The position numbers were made by a program, and so were the translations under genes. Below, one piece after another: positions 1-9,279 of a DNA stretch of 64,000 nucleotides (positions are counted from its first letter, which is position 1; every line of letters starts with the position of its first letter). Source of the DNA: Helicobacter sp. MIT 21-1697 (lineage in GTDB: Bacteria > Campylobacterota > Campylobacteria > Campylobacterales > Helicobacteraceae); NCBI RefSeq assembly GCF_026241255.1, contig NZ_JAPHNC010000005.1:62001-126000 (forward strand), given 5' to 3'. The notes beneath the pieces are model-generated. The model had not been told where the DNA came from, made no database searches, and saw only the letters and a program-made list of their open reading frames with translations.

Positions 1-155
1 AAAATCTACTCAACATCACAGAGATGAATAATATCCAAATGATTGGTTATGTCATCTTTACTAAATATCTCATTCCCTTTGAAATAGCGGCATTTATGCT
101 GCTTGTGGCAATGGTTGTTGGGATTATATTAAGCATTAAAAGGAGTGAGCAATGA
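1..155 (+). CDS. nuoJ: NADH-quinone oxidoreductase subunit J, C-terminal end (partial)
   Basis: This is the last 50 or so codons of a membrane protein entering from outside the window. The open frame from base 3 ends in TGA at 153-155 and encodes one clear membrane helix (IAAFMLLVAMVVGIILS) followed by a short basic tail. It overlaps the nuoK start (ATG at 152) by four bases, which is the usual nuoJ-nuoK junction. NuoJ is a proton-channel-side membrane subunit of complex I. The identity rests on position and hydrophobicity, because the diagnostic N-terminal part is missing. Confidence 0.85.
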   Translation, partial: NLLNITEMNNIQMIGYVIFTKYLIPFEIAAFMLLVAMVVGIILSIKRSEQ

Positions 156-454
156 TTAGCCTCAATCATTATTTATTGCTATGCGCAATACTTTTTTGCA
201 TAGGGCTGTTTGGTATTTTAAGACGAAGCAATATCTTAATGCTATTTTTCTCAACCGAAATTTTGCTCAATGCCATTAATATTGGCTTTGTTGCCATAGG
301 TTCATATCTCAATGATTTAAATGGTGAGATTTTTGCACTTTTTATCATTGCTATTGCAGCATCAGAAATTGCTGTTGGATTAGGGCTTGTTGTTATTTGG
401 TATAAAAAGCATCGTACGCTTGATATTACCACACTTCAAAATCTTAAAGGATAA
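152..454 (+). CDS. nuoK: NADH-quinone oxidoreductase subunit K
   Basis: The 100-residue protein is the normal NuoK length and shows three membrane helices. NuoK is an MrpC-like subunit of the complex I membrane arm. The conserved second-helix acidic residue is visible in STEILLNAIN (Glu about 36), and a second in AASEIAVGLGLVV (about residue 72). Both glutamates take part in proton translocation in the family. It starts inside the end of nuoJ and is followed two bases later by nuoL, so it is translated as part of the nuo operon. Confidence 0.96.
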   Translation: MISLNHYLLLCAILFCIGLFGILRRSNILMLFFSTEILLNAINIGFVAIGSYLNDLNGEIFALFIIAIAASEIAVGLGLVVIWYKKHRTLDITTLQNLKG

Positions 455-456
455 AT

Positions 457-2334
457 ATGAGATTCTCAAGTGAAATGCTTATTCAAATGGTATATATTGC
501 GCTATTTGCGCCACTTATTGGGGCATTTTTTGCCGCTTTATTTGGACATAAAAAAAAGTGTTTATTTGCAGGTCTTGTTCCCACAATATTGCTTTTTTTC
601 TCCCTATTGGCTTCTTGTATTCTCTTTTTAGAGATATATAGCTCTGGTGTAGTGATTCACATTGACTTGTTAGATTGGATTGAAGCAGGTAGTTTTTATA
701 GTTCATTTGGCTTTATGATTGATACGATAAGTGTGAGTATGATGCTTGTTGTAAGTCTTGTATCTGCAATGGTGCATATTTATTCTATTGGTTATATGAA
801 ACACGATGCAGGATTTAACCGCTATTTTAGCTATTTAAGTGCCTTTGTATTCTCAATGATGCTCCTTGTGATGAGTGATAATTTTCTTGGACTTTTTGCT
901 GGCTGGGAGGGAGTAGGATTATGTTCTTACTTACTTGTAGGATTTTGGTATGAACGCCCTAAGGCAAATTTTGCCTCCATTGAAGCATTTGTAGCAAATA
1001 GAATCGCTGACCTTGCTTTAATTATTGGCATATTCCTTATTGCCTATCATTGCGAAAGTTTGAAATATGAGGAAGTATTCCTATCCTTAGAATCAAATAA
1101 TTTTGATATAAGCATATTGCTCTGGATTGGCGCATTGCTTTTTGTAGGTGCTATGGGCAAATCCGCACAATTCCCCTTTCACACTTGGCTTGCTGATGCA
1201 ATGGAAGGACCAACACCCGTATCTGCTCTCATACACGCAGCAACTATGGTAACTGCTGGCGTATATTTAGTTGTGCGTGCGCACCCACTTTACCAAATGA
1301 TACCTGATGTAGGATTCTTTATTGCTTCACTTGGAGCATTTGTAGCATTTTTCGGCGCAAGTATGGCACTTGTAAATAAAGACTTAAAACGCGTCATTGC
1401 TTACTCCACACTCTCGCAACTTGGATATATGTTTGTGGCTGCAGGGCTTGGAGCATATTGGATAGCACTTTTTCACCTTATTACACACGCATTTTTCAAA
1501 GCCTTACTCTTCCTTGGGGCAGGTAATGTAATGCACGCTATGGACGATAAACTTGATATTAGCAAAATGGGTGCTTTATACAAACCTCTGCGATGGACAA
1601 TGGTTATGATGAGTATTGCTTCAGTGGCTCTTGCAGGAATCTATCCCTTTGCAGGCTTTTTCTCTAAAGATTTAATTTTAGAAGTTGCCTTCAATAATCA
1701 TCTCTTTATATGGGCTACACTCTTTATAAGTGCTTTATTTACGGCATTTTATAGTTTTAGGCTTCTTATGCTCGTATTTTTTGTCAAAAAAAGACATCAC
1801 GACAATCCCCACGAAGCTTATCCTTATATGCTCCTTTCTATGCTTCCTTTAGCCATCTTAGCTATTGTTGCTGGAATGGGTGGAGTGCTTGAACATTTCT
1901 TAAGTAGCTTTTTGCCCCCTGTAACACTCTCTATCCCTCATCAAACACATATCCTCCTTATTGGTGCAACACTAGGATTTGTTTGCCTTGTAGCTCTCTT
2001 TAGCATTATCAAATATGCTAGGGGAGGATTCTCGCCTTTTTGGGAAAGCACCTTTATATACAAAATCTTAAGCAACCACTATTATATCCCCAAACTCTAT
2101 GAAACAATACTTATCAAACCCTATGAAAAATGTGCTCATTTCTTGTGGCAAAAAATTGAACTTGGCTGCATTGATATGTTCGTAGATTCTCTAATGCACT
2201 ATATAAAAATGCTAGGTGCTACATTTTCATCATTCCAAAATGGTTCGCTTACGCGTATGATGCGCCTTATGACTTTAGGACTTTGCATTTTGCTACTTGT
2301 ATGCGCTGTTTATTTTATGTGGAGGCAGTTATGA
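457..2334 (+). CDS. nuoL: NADH-quinone oxidoreductase subunit L
   Basis: A 625-residue antiporter-like subunit of the complex I membrane arm. The N-terminal oxidoreductase segment is seen in MLLVMSDNFLGLFAGWEGVG, and the core proton channel in HTWLADAMEGPTPVSALIHA (about residues 242-261), with conserved Lys and Glu residues nearby. The C-terminal portion holds the region that forms the long amphipathic helix lying along the membrane arm. The length is typical. The stop codon overlaps the nuoM start as ATGA at 2331-2334, so translation is coupled. Confidence 0.97.
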   Translation: MRFSSEMLIQMVYIALFAPLIGAFFAALFGHKKKCLFAGLVPTILLFFSLLASCILFLEIYSSGVVIHIDLLDWIEAGSFYSSFGFMIDTISVSMMLVVSLVSAMVHIYSIGYMKHDAGFNRYFSYLSAFVFSMMLLVMSDNFLGLFAGWEGVGLCSYLLVGFWYERPKANFASIEAFVANRIADLALIIGIFLIAYHCESLKYEEVFLSLESNNFDISILLWIGALLFVGAMGKSAQFPFHTWLADAMEGPTPVSALIHAATMVTAGVYLVVRAHPLYQMIPDVGFFIASLGAFVAFFGASMALVNKDLKRVIAYSTLSQLGYMFVAAGLGAYWIALFHLITHAFFKALLFLGAGNVMHAMDDKLDISKMGALYKPLRWTMVMMSIASVALAGIYPFAGFFSKDLILEVAFNNHLFIWATLFISALFTAFYSFRLLMLVFFVKKRHHDNPHEAYPYMLLSMLPLAILAIVAGMGGVLEHFLSSFLPPVTLSIPHQTHILLIGATLGFVCLVALFSIIKYARGGFSPFWESTFIYKILSNHYYIPKLYETILIKPYEKCAHFLWQKIELGCIDMFVDSLMHYIKMLGATFSSFQNGSLTRMMRLMTLGLCILLLVCAVYFMWRQL

Positions 2335-3908
2335 ATTATCTCTTAAGTATTGTTATATTTTTTCCAGCATTTGCCGCACTCCTTTTATTTGTGCTCAAAG
2401 GTGAAAATAGTCGCATTTTTGCCATTATTGCTTCTGCCCTTGAATTGCTTTTTGTTATTTTGCTTTGGAGTGAATTTAATGTCAATTACGGAGGACTTCA
2501 ATTTTTTACCCGCTATGAACTTATTGCTTCCTATGGCATAAGCTATTATATCGGCATTGATGGTATCTCACTCTTTCTCCTTGCACTTAATGCCCTTATT
2601 ACACTGCTCGCACTTTACTTTTTTAAACATATCAAAACCTCTCTTGTTATTGCAGTATTATTCCTTGAAAGCATCGTAATGGGAGTGTTTAGTGCGCTTG
2701 ATGTAATACTATTTTACATTTTTTGGGAGCTTTCACTTTTGCCTGTGCTTTACATACTTGGCGTATGGGGCAGTGAAAATAAAATCTATGCTTCAATCAA
2801 ATATTTTCTCTACACTTTTGGAGCTTCGCTCATTATGCTTGTGGGAATCCTATATTATGCTTACCAATACGCACTTATTATGGGTGTATGGAGCTTTAGC
2901 CTCACTGATTGGTATCAGCTCTCACTTGATACAGATATACAAAAATGGCTTTTTGCAGCTTTTTTCATCGGCACAGCAGTGAAAATTCCACTTTTTCCGC
3001 TTCATTCTTGGCAACCATACGCTTATACTCAAGCACCTATTATCGGCTCTGCACTGCTTTCTGGCGTATTGAGCAAAATGGGAACTTACGCACTTTTGCG
3101 TTTTGTATTACCTCTTTTCCCCGATATAAGCAGTAATATTGGCATTTTTATAAGTATTATATGTGTTTTTATGGTCATTTATGGAGCAATGCTCGCTTAT
3201 GCACAAAAAGATATTAAAACTCTCCTTGCTTATGGTTCTATTTCGCATATGGGAGTTATCGTGCTTGGTATTTTTTCACTCAACACAGAGGGATTAAGTG
3301 GAGCAGTATTTTTTATGGTATCTCACGGCGTAGTTGTAGCTACACTCTTCTTGCTCATAGGCGTGTTTTACGAACGCGTACAAACAAGACAAATGGAACA
3401 GGTGCAAGGCTTAGCTCATTCAATGCCCCAATTTAGCACTATCTTTGGTATTGTAATGATGTGTTCCTTAGGACTACCCCTTACAATGGGCTTTGTAGGC
3501 GAAGTGCTTTGTCTCTATGGTTTCTTCCAAGTCAATCCTATTATGGCTTTTCTTGCAGGAAGCAGCTTTTTTGTCGGTGCTATTTATATGTTAGTCTGCT
3601 TCAAAAAAGTTTTTTTTGGTGTTGCTCTACCCAAATTTATGAGCTTGAAAGATTTAGATTCAAGAGAAAAGGTTGTTTTCATACCTGTGGTGATACTTAT
3701 TGTATGGCTTGGTGTGTATCCAAAACCACTGCTTAACCCTATTAGCACAAGCACAGAAATACTCTCTCAAGCCATTGGGCTTAAAATTTCAGAATCTAAC
3801 CCTAATACTCCTGTTAATACCCTAGAAGATTTTGCTTACCCTCCCCTTGAATTGCCCCAAGATTTTGATGATGAAGGGGTGCTTATTATCCCAAAAGTAG
3901 GAGATTAA
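2331..3908 (+). CDS. nuoM: NADH-quinone oxidoreductase subunit M
   Basis: A 525-residue MrpD-like antiporter subunit of complex I. The start at 2331 is chosen over an upstream in-frame ATG because GGAGG lies six bases before it and it overlaps the nuoL stop by four bases. Diagnostic segments are YYIGIDGISLFLLALNALIT near the N-terminus, IFWELSLLPVLYILG with the conserved Glu in helix 5, and KIPLFPLHSWQPYAYTQAP for the proton channel. The C-terminal tail (about 40 residues) is hydrophilic and acidic, longer than in many homologues. Confidence 0.97.
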   Translation: MNYLLSIVIFFPAFAALLLFVLKGENSRIFAIIASALELLFVILLWSEFNVNYGGLQFFTRYELIASYGISYYIGIDGISLFLLALNALITLLALYFFKHIKTSLVIAVLFLESIVMGVFSALDVILFYIFWELSLLPVLYILGVWGSENKIYASIKYFLYTFGASLIMLVGILYYAYQYALIMGVWSFSLTDWYQLSLDTDIQKWLFAAFFIGTAVKIPLFPLHSWQPYAYTQAPIIGSALLSGVLSKMGTYALLRFVLPLFPDISSNIGIFISIICVFMVIYGAMLAYAQKDIKTLLAYGSISHMGVIVLGIFSLNTEGLSGAVFFMVSHGVVVATLFLLIGVFYERVQTRQMEQVQGLAHSMPQFSTIFGIVMMCSLGLPLTMGFVGEVLCLYGFFQVNPIMAFLAGSSFFVGAIYMLVCFKKVFFGVALPKFMSLKDLDSREKVVFIPVVILIVWLGVYPKPLLNPISTSTEILSQAIGLKISESNPNTPVNTLEDFAYPPLELPQDFDDEGVLIIPKVGD

Positions 3909-3909
3909 T

Positions 3910-5385
3910 ATGCCAGAATCTATGAGTTTTTCATTAAATCAACTTAACTTGCAGCTCCTTATACCTATGTGTATTTCGCTCTTTGGTGGAATCATTTTGC
4001 TTGGTGTTGGCGCGTTTAACAAAATAAAATCACGCGACTTGTATGTTGCTATCAGTATGCTCTTTGTAATCTTAAATCTCGGCTTCTTATTCCTTGAGGG
4101 TAACCCCATACATCAGTTTGGCTTCTTTAACCTCTTGCTTGTTGATGGCATTTCGCTTTTAACACAGATTATTATGCTTCTTGCTACCTTTATCCTCTTG
4201 CTCTTTTTTATGAATCAAAATAACTTACCCGAAACGCAAGGAGCTGAATTTTACGCACTTCTTTTATTTAGTATTGCAGGATTTGCCTTTATGGTATCAA
4301 GTCAAAACCTCATTCTTATCCTCCTCGGGCTAGAAACTGCTTCTTTGTGTCTATATGCACTTATCGCACTCCATAACCAAAAAAATGCCTTTGAAGCTTC
4401 AATCAAGTATTTCATAATGGGCGCATTAGCTACTACATTTTATGCCTTTGGAGCGATGCTTCTTTATGCTGCCACAGGAAGTGTGGATATAATAAGCATT
4501 GCAACCTTTCTTCAACAACAATCCTATCAACCCTCAATCCTTGTATTTGCAGGTTTTATCTTTTTGCTGTGTGCATTGGGCTTTAAGGTTACTCTTGTGC
4601 CTTTCCATTCGTGGGGACCAGATGTATATGAAGGCTCAAACGCACTTTTGGCAGGATTTATTGCCATTGTGCCAAAAATTGTAACTTTTGCAGTCATAAT
4701 ACGAATCTTTAGTGTATTCATAGATTCTCATAGTGCCTTTGTTGAATACACTCTTTATGCGCTTGTAGTCCTTACAATGACTATACCCAACCTCACAGCC
4801 CTCACCCAAAAAGATGTCAAACGTATGCTGGCGTATAGTTCAATCTCTCATTCTGGCTTTGTGCTTGCAGCTATTTTGATTAACACTCCACAATCTCATA
4901 GTGTCATATTTTTTTATTGGTTTTTATTTCTCTTTGCTAATATTGGGGCATTTGGGATTTTGTGGTTAAGCATAGACTGCAAAAAAAATTATCAAACACA
5001 AATAAGCCACCCTTTTGAGAGATTTAGCGGTATGATAAAAACTAATCCTACACTTGCTATTTTGCTTACTTTGTTTATGTTTGCCCTTGCTGGTATTCCT
5101 CCTTTTTGCGTTTTTTGGGGAAAAATGTATCTTATGGAAAGTGCTATTAGTGCAAATTACACTATTCTCGCACTTATTATGGCAATAAATAGCATTATTG
5201 CAGGATTTTATTATCTTAAACTTGTTGTGTATATCTTTGCCAAAGAGCCAAATGAGATAAAAGATTCTCACTCTTTTGAACTCTCAAGCAAATTTGCTCT
5301 AGGCATTACCGCCCTTATGAGTGTAGCTTGTTTATTTATGGTCCAAAATTTGCTTGAGATTACTGAAAAATATATTTTGAAATAG
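3910..5385 (+). CDS. nuoN: NADH-quinone oxidoreductase subunit N
   Basis: A 491-residue antiporter-like subunit and the last nuo gene of the operon. The start follows GGAG two bases after the nuoM stop. Typical segments are NLILILLGLETASLCLYALI, with the conserved Glu of helix 5, KVTLVPFHSWGPDVYEGSN, and KRMLAYSSISHSGFVLAAI. A run of eight A lies near 4981-4988 inside the gene. Complex I in this group is usually fed by a donor other than NADH because NuoE/F are replaced, but that part of the operon is outside the window. Confidence 0.97.
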   Translation: MPESMSFSLNQLNLQLLIPMCISLFGGIILLGVGAFNKIKSRDLYVAISMLFVILNLGFLFLEGNPIHQFGFFNLLLVDGISLLTQIIMLLATFILLLFFMNQNNLPETQGAEFYALLLFSIAGFAFMVSSQNLILILLGLETASLCLYALIALHNQKNAFEASIKYFIMGALATTFYAFGAMLLYAATGSVDIISIATFLQQQSYQPSILVFAGFIFLLCALGFKVTLVPFHSWGPDVYEGSNALLAGFIAIVPKIVTFAVIIRIFSVFIDSHSAFVEYTLYALVVLTMTIPNLTALTQKDVKRMLAYSSISHSGFVLAAILINTPQSHSVIFFYWFLFLFANIGAFGILWLSIDCKKNYQTQISHPFERFSGMIKTNPTLAILLTLFMFALAGIPPFCVFWGKMYLMESAISANYTILALIMAINSIIAGFYYLKLVVYIFAKEPNEIKDSHSFELSSKFALGITALMSVACLFMVQNLLEITEKYILK

Positions 5386-5424
5386 TGGTTTAGCCCCTCG
5401 CTTTAAGCCACTTTAGGAGTGTGT

Positions 5425-7794
5425 GTGCGAAGGTTTATGGTGGCTTTGGCATTTTTTTTGCCCTTTTATGCACTTGGGCTTGATGTTACCATTAATTATG
5501 GAAAAGAAGCAAAAGAGCATTTCTCTGTGCTTAATATTATCCACAAAGAGCCTCTTAGTTGCTCTGAAAATAAAAACACGCAAGATGAAGTTACTTATAT
5601 CGTTTGCACATTAGAGCGCACACCTGTTGCAAGCTTCTCCCCCACAGAAACACTTTTTTTTCGTTTTTGGAGTCGGATTATTGATGGCAGATTCTATCTC
5701 TATGTTGAGCCAAAGCATAAAATCAAGCTTTTTGCGACACCAAGTGATTTAAAAAAAAATAATCTTATTACAAAAGAGCAGCCAAGTAAAAGTTTATCGT
5801 GGCAAATTATTGGCTATAAAAATGAAATACCTTTTCTGAATGATTACACTGACCAAGATAAGCCACGTGGGCTAAATTTTCCTATTAAAATTATCAAAAA
5901 TAAAGAGTTATTTTTTAATGATATTGATATTAATAGAGGACCTTTACATTATGATGAGGGTGAAGATTTTGTAACTTATAGCCAAATTAAAACATTGATG
6001 AATAATCAAAATTATATTGAAGCTGTGAAACTTATTGATGAAACGCTTATTGGGTATCCAAAAACTATTTTTGCAAAAGATTTACTACTCTTTAGACTAA
6101 GGGCTTTAGAATCATTTGATTCTGCTGAAAATAGCGATATGATTGCGGATATGGGGACAAAATGGATTAAAAAATATCCCACAGATGCCAATGTCCCCGA
6201 AGTGCTTTATTATCTTGGTAATGCCTACGCAGATATGCGTATCCCCGAAGAGGCAAAATATTATTTTGATAGAACTATTAGCGAGTATCCGGATTCGCGT
6301 TATATGCCTCTTGCTAAAATGGCGCTTGCTAAAAATTTTAATACAGGGGCTGATGCAAATGTTGCCTCCAAGCTTTTTGCCCAAGCCTATCAAGAGGCAA
6401 AAGACCTTGATAGCGCAAGTGCAATAGCCATTGAATGGAGTAAGTTTCGCTTGCATAATCACGATAAAGAACAAGCCCAAAAACTCCTTGAGACAATGGT
6501 AAAAGTCAATCCAAGCTATATTGTCAGATACCCTATCAAAAACTATGAATTTTTAAGATTCCTCGCCGAAGAGCAACTTTATCTCATTGCTGCCGAGCTT
6601 GGCGAATACCTCTATGAGAATCTTTTAAATGATGATATATCTAAAGAAGATTTGCTTGATAATGTAAGTCTTTGGTATCAAGCTGCCAATGCAACCCAAG
6701 ATGCCCATAGAATCAATAAAATTTTTCTCCAAGAGTTTGAACATCGCCCCAAAACAGAAGAAATTAAAGAAAGAGACGATAAGCTTCTCTTCGCCCTTGC
6801 AGAAGATGAAAATGCGGAATCTAAAATTGAAAAATACGACTATATTATTGAAAACTATGCAAATACACCCGAGCAAGAAAAAGCACTTGCATTAAAAGCT
6901 CAAACACTCTTTGATGAGGGAAAATATCAAGAAGTCCTAGCGCTCAAAGATATACTTAAAGATAATACACTCATTGCACAAACTTATACCGCATTGCTTC
7001 ACAAAAGCCTCAAAGACAATGATTGCAAACAAGCCACAGGTTATTATCTCAAGTATCCACAAGCCTCTTTAGAGCCGCAGGAAAAGATGCCACTCTTTGA
7101 TTGTCTTTATTCTCTCGCACTCAATAAAGAAGCGGCTCAAATATCTGAAAATATGGCACAGGAGAGCAATGAACTGCCCCTCAAACTTGAATGGCTCTAT
7201 CGTGATACGCTCAACTTCGCTAAACTTGGCGATTCTAAAAGCACAGCGCGTGCAGGAAGAGATGCACTAGAACTTGCAAAGAATCTCAAAAATACAAAAT
7301 ATTATGATGTGGCATTTATACTTTTTGATGCACTTACAACTCTTAATAACAAAGAGGGTGCGCTTGAGACTTATGCGTTTTTAAAAGAATATCAAAAAGA
7401 CAATCCACAAATGTTTGCTGTCAATCTAAATCTGCTCAAAAATGCCGAAAACGAAAAAGATGAACTAGGCATTGAAATTTATGCCAAAGATATTTTGCGC
7501 CTGCAGACCCTCACTCAAAATACTGCTGATTCTCCTTATGTGGATTTTGCCCTAGCACAAAGCTATATACGCACACAGCGAGCAGATGAAGCTATTGCCG
7601 TGCTTGATAATCTGCTCAAAAAAGATATAAATAATGACAATAAACAAAAAGCTTTATATCTTAAAGGCTCACTGCTTAAAACCTTGCAAAAAGACGCACA
7701 AAGCACATTTGAGCAATGCACTGCTATCGCTTATGAGGGTGCTTGGAAAAATCTGTGTGTTCAAGCACTTGATATTCTCAAAGGCAATCCTTAA
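5425..7794 (+). CDS. pflA: PflA-type TPR protein of the flagellar motor
   Basis: A 789-residue exported protein built mostly of helical TPR-like repeats (from about residue 190 to the end), with a beta-rich N-terminal region. GTG at 5425 is preferred to GTG at 5419 because AGGAG (5415-5419) then sits five bases upstream. It gives a signal peptide with basic MRRF, a hydrophobic core and cleavage near ALG-LD. Family knowledge: PflA (paralysed flagella) forms part of the periplasmic scaffold of the Campylobacter and Helicobacter motor, and in both genera it lies directly after nuoN, exactly as here. An A9 run at 5751-5759 is a possible slippage site. Confidence 0.9.
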   Translation: MRRFMVALAFFLPFYALGLDVTINYGKEAKEHFSVLNIIHKEPLSCSENKNTQDEVTYIVCTLERTPVASFSPTETLFFRFWSRIIDGRFYLYVEPKHKIKLFATPSDLKKNNLITKEQPSKSLSWQIIGYKNEIPFLNDYTDQDKPRGLNFPIKIIKNKELFFNDIDINRGPLHYDEGEDFVTYSQIKTLMNNQNYIEAVKLIDETLIGYPKTIFAKDLLLFRLRALESFDSAENSDMIADMGTKWIKKYPTDANVPEVLYYLGNAYADMRIPEEAKYYFDRTISEYPDSRYMPLAKMALAKNFNTGADANVASKLFAQAYQEAKDLDSASAIAIEWSKFRLHNHDKEQAQKLLETMVKVNPSYIVRYPIKNYEFLRFLAEEQLYLIAAELGEYLYENLLNDDISKEDLLDNVSLWYQAANATQDAHRINKIFLQEFEHRPKTEEIKERDDKLLFALAEDENAESKIEKYDYIIENYANTPEQEKALALKAQTLFDEGKYQEVLALKDILKDNTLIAQTYTALLHKSLKDNDCKQATGYYLKYPQASLEPQEKMPLFDCLYSLALNKEAAQISENMAQESNELPLKLEWLYRDTLNFAKLGDSKSTARAGRDALELAKNLKNTKYYDVAFILFDALTTLNNKEGALETYAFLKEYQKDNPQMFAVNLNLLKNAENEKDELGIEIYAKDILRLQTLTQNTADSPYVDFALAQSYIRTQRADEAIAVLDNLLKKDINNDNKQKALYLKGSLLKTLQKDAQSTFEQCTAIAYEGAWKNLCVQALDILKGNP

Positions 7795-8601
7795 ATGTAT
7801 GATTTTAGCCAAGAGCAACTAAGGAGATATGCACGACATTTTAGCCTGAAAGAATGTGGATTCAAAGGGCAAGAGAAAATTTTAGAATCTAAAGTGCTCA
7901 TTGTAGGTGCAGGAGGGCTTGGTTCGCCTGTGGCATTCTATCTTGCAGCTGCTGGAGTGGGTGAGATAGGTATCATTGATGGAGATAGCGTAGATTTAAG
8001 CAATTTGCAAAGACAGATTCTTCATACCACCGCAGAAGTAGGCACGCCCAAGTTAGAATCTGCTTTTGCTAAACTCTCTGCACTCAACCCAGAAATCACA
8101 CTCACGCCACATTTTACTATGCTTGAATCCCATAATGCCCTTGAGATTCTATCACGCTATGATGTGATTGTTGATGGCACTGATAATTTTGCGACAAAAT
8201 TCCTTATCAACGATGCGTGTGTGCTGCTCAACAAGCCTTATTCGCACGGGGGTATTTTACGCTTTAGTGGGCAAAGTATGAGCATTAAACCAAAGGAGAG
8301 TGCGTGCTATGCTTGTATATTTGATAGCCCACCACCGGAGGGGAGTGTGCCAAATTGTGCAAGCGCAGGGGTATTTGGGGCAATCGCAGGAATGCTTGGC
8401 ACAATCCAAGCCGCTGAAGTGCTCAAAATCATCACAGGCATAGGACAACCTCTTTATAATCAGCTCCTAAGTTTTGATTCACTCACAATGAACTTTCGCA
8501 AAATCAAACTCAAAAAAAACCCAAAATGTCGTGTATGTGGAGAAAATGGCATAACACAACTGCAAGAATATACAAATCCCGCGTGTAAAATCAAACCTTA
8601 A
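7795..8601 (+). CDS. ThiF/MoeB-family adenylyltransferase
   Basis: A 268-residue E1-like enzyme that adenylates the C-terminal glycine of a sulfur-carrier protein (MoaD or ThiS type). The ATP-binding loop is GAGGLGSP (about residues 38-45), followed by DGDSVDLSNLQRQ and the aspartate-containing DGTDNFATKFLINDAC. Two CxxC pairs, CYAC near residue 166 and CRVC near residue 240, form the structural zinc site. The start codon follows the pflA stop directly (TAAATG), so it is probably co-transcribed. MoeB (molybdopterin) and ThiF (thiazole) cannot be told apart here; the nearby molybdoenzyme genes make MoeB plausible. Confidence 0.88.
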   Translation: MYDFSQEQLRRYARHFSLKECGFKGQEKILESKVLIVGAGGLGSPVAFYLAAAGVGEIGIIDGDSVDLSNLQRQILHTTAEVGTPKLESAFAKLSALNPEITLTPHFTMLESHNALEILSRYDVIVDGTDNFATKFLINDACVLLNKPYSHGGILRFSGQSMSIKPKESACYACIFDSPPPEGSVPNCASAGVFGAIAGMLGTIQAAEVLKIITGIGQPLYNQLLSFDSLTMNFRKIKLKKNPKCRVCGENGITQLQEYTNPACKIKP

Positions 8602-8663
8602 GCCAACACATCTATTATTTTTGATAAAATCATAGCCTATTTTGCTTCTATACAAGGAATAAT

Positions 8664-9279
8664 ATGAGATTTGTAATGATACAGATTCTAAGTTTTGCGT
8701 TGATTTTTGCTCTGCTTTTTTCTCTAGCTAGAATCATTATGGGTTTTGCCTTTCTCTCAAATAATCTTGCCCTCTCCCATTTAGGTGAGGGTTTTAAAAT
8801 GCTAAGTTTTGGGGCATACAGCGACATAAGGGTTATTTCTGCCGCACTGCTTCCACTTTTGCTTTGTGCTTTCTTATGTCTGTTATCTCCACTTTTTTCT
8901 TTAGCTTTTAAACAGGGGGGGGGGCTATAAAAAACTTATAAAGAACATCTATCTGTATTGCTCAAGTGCCTACTTTGCTCTTTTGGGCTTTGTGTTTATC
9001 TTTTTTTGTTTTATTAATTTTTATTATTACCAAATGTATAAAACCAATATTGATATTTTTATCTTTGGTTTAAAAGATGATGAAACAAGTGCGATTTTGG
9101 GCATTATTTTGAGAGACTATCCTGTCATTTTTTTAACTTTCATTGCGCTTATTTTTAGCGGATTTTGCGGGTGGTTTAATACGAAGATTCTTTGTTTGAA
9201 TCTACCGCCTTTGCGCTTAAGCCTCTTACTCTTATATGCTTATTTCTTCTCTTTATGGTGCTTTATGTTTTGGCTTTAA
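8664..9279 (+). pseudogene. membrane half of an LtaS/OpgB-type sulfatase-fold phosphotransferase, frameshifted
   Basis: The N-terminal part of a membrane-anchored phosphotransferase lies in two frames. The first 88 residues (8664-8930) carry two membrane helices and end at TAA just after the G10 tract at 8915-8924. One G less would join them to the +1 frame, which is open to 9279 and supplies helices 3 and 4 and the segment DETSAILGIILRDYP typical of the family. That frame does not run into the catalytic domain: the fifth helix and sulfatase domain are in the original frame from 9180 on. A second, non-homopolymeric shift therefore lies about 9180-9215. Either the gene is decaying or one base is wrong in the assembly. 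Confidence 0.75.
8915..8924 (+). repeat. G10 homopolymeric tract (contingency tract)
   Basis: Ten consecutive G in the coding strand after codon 84 of the sulfatase-fold gene. With ten the frame stops at 8930. With nine or twelve it continues to 9279. Confidence 0.95.
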
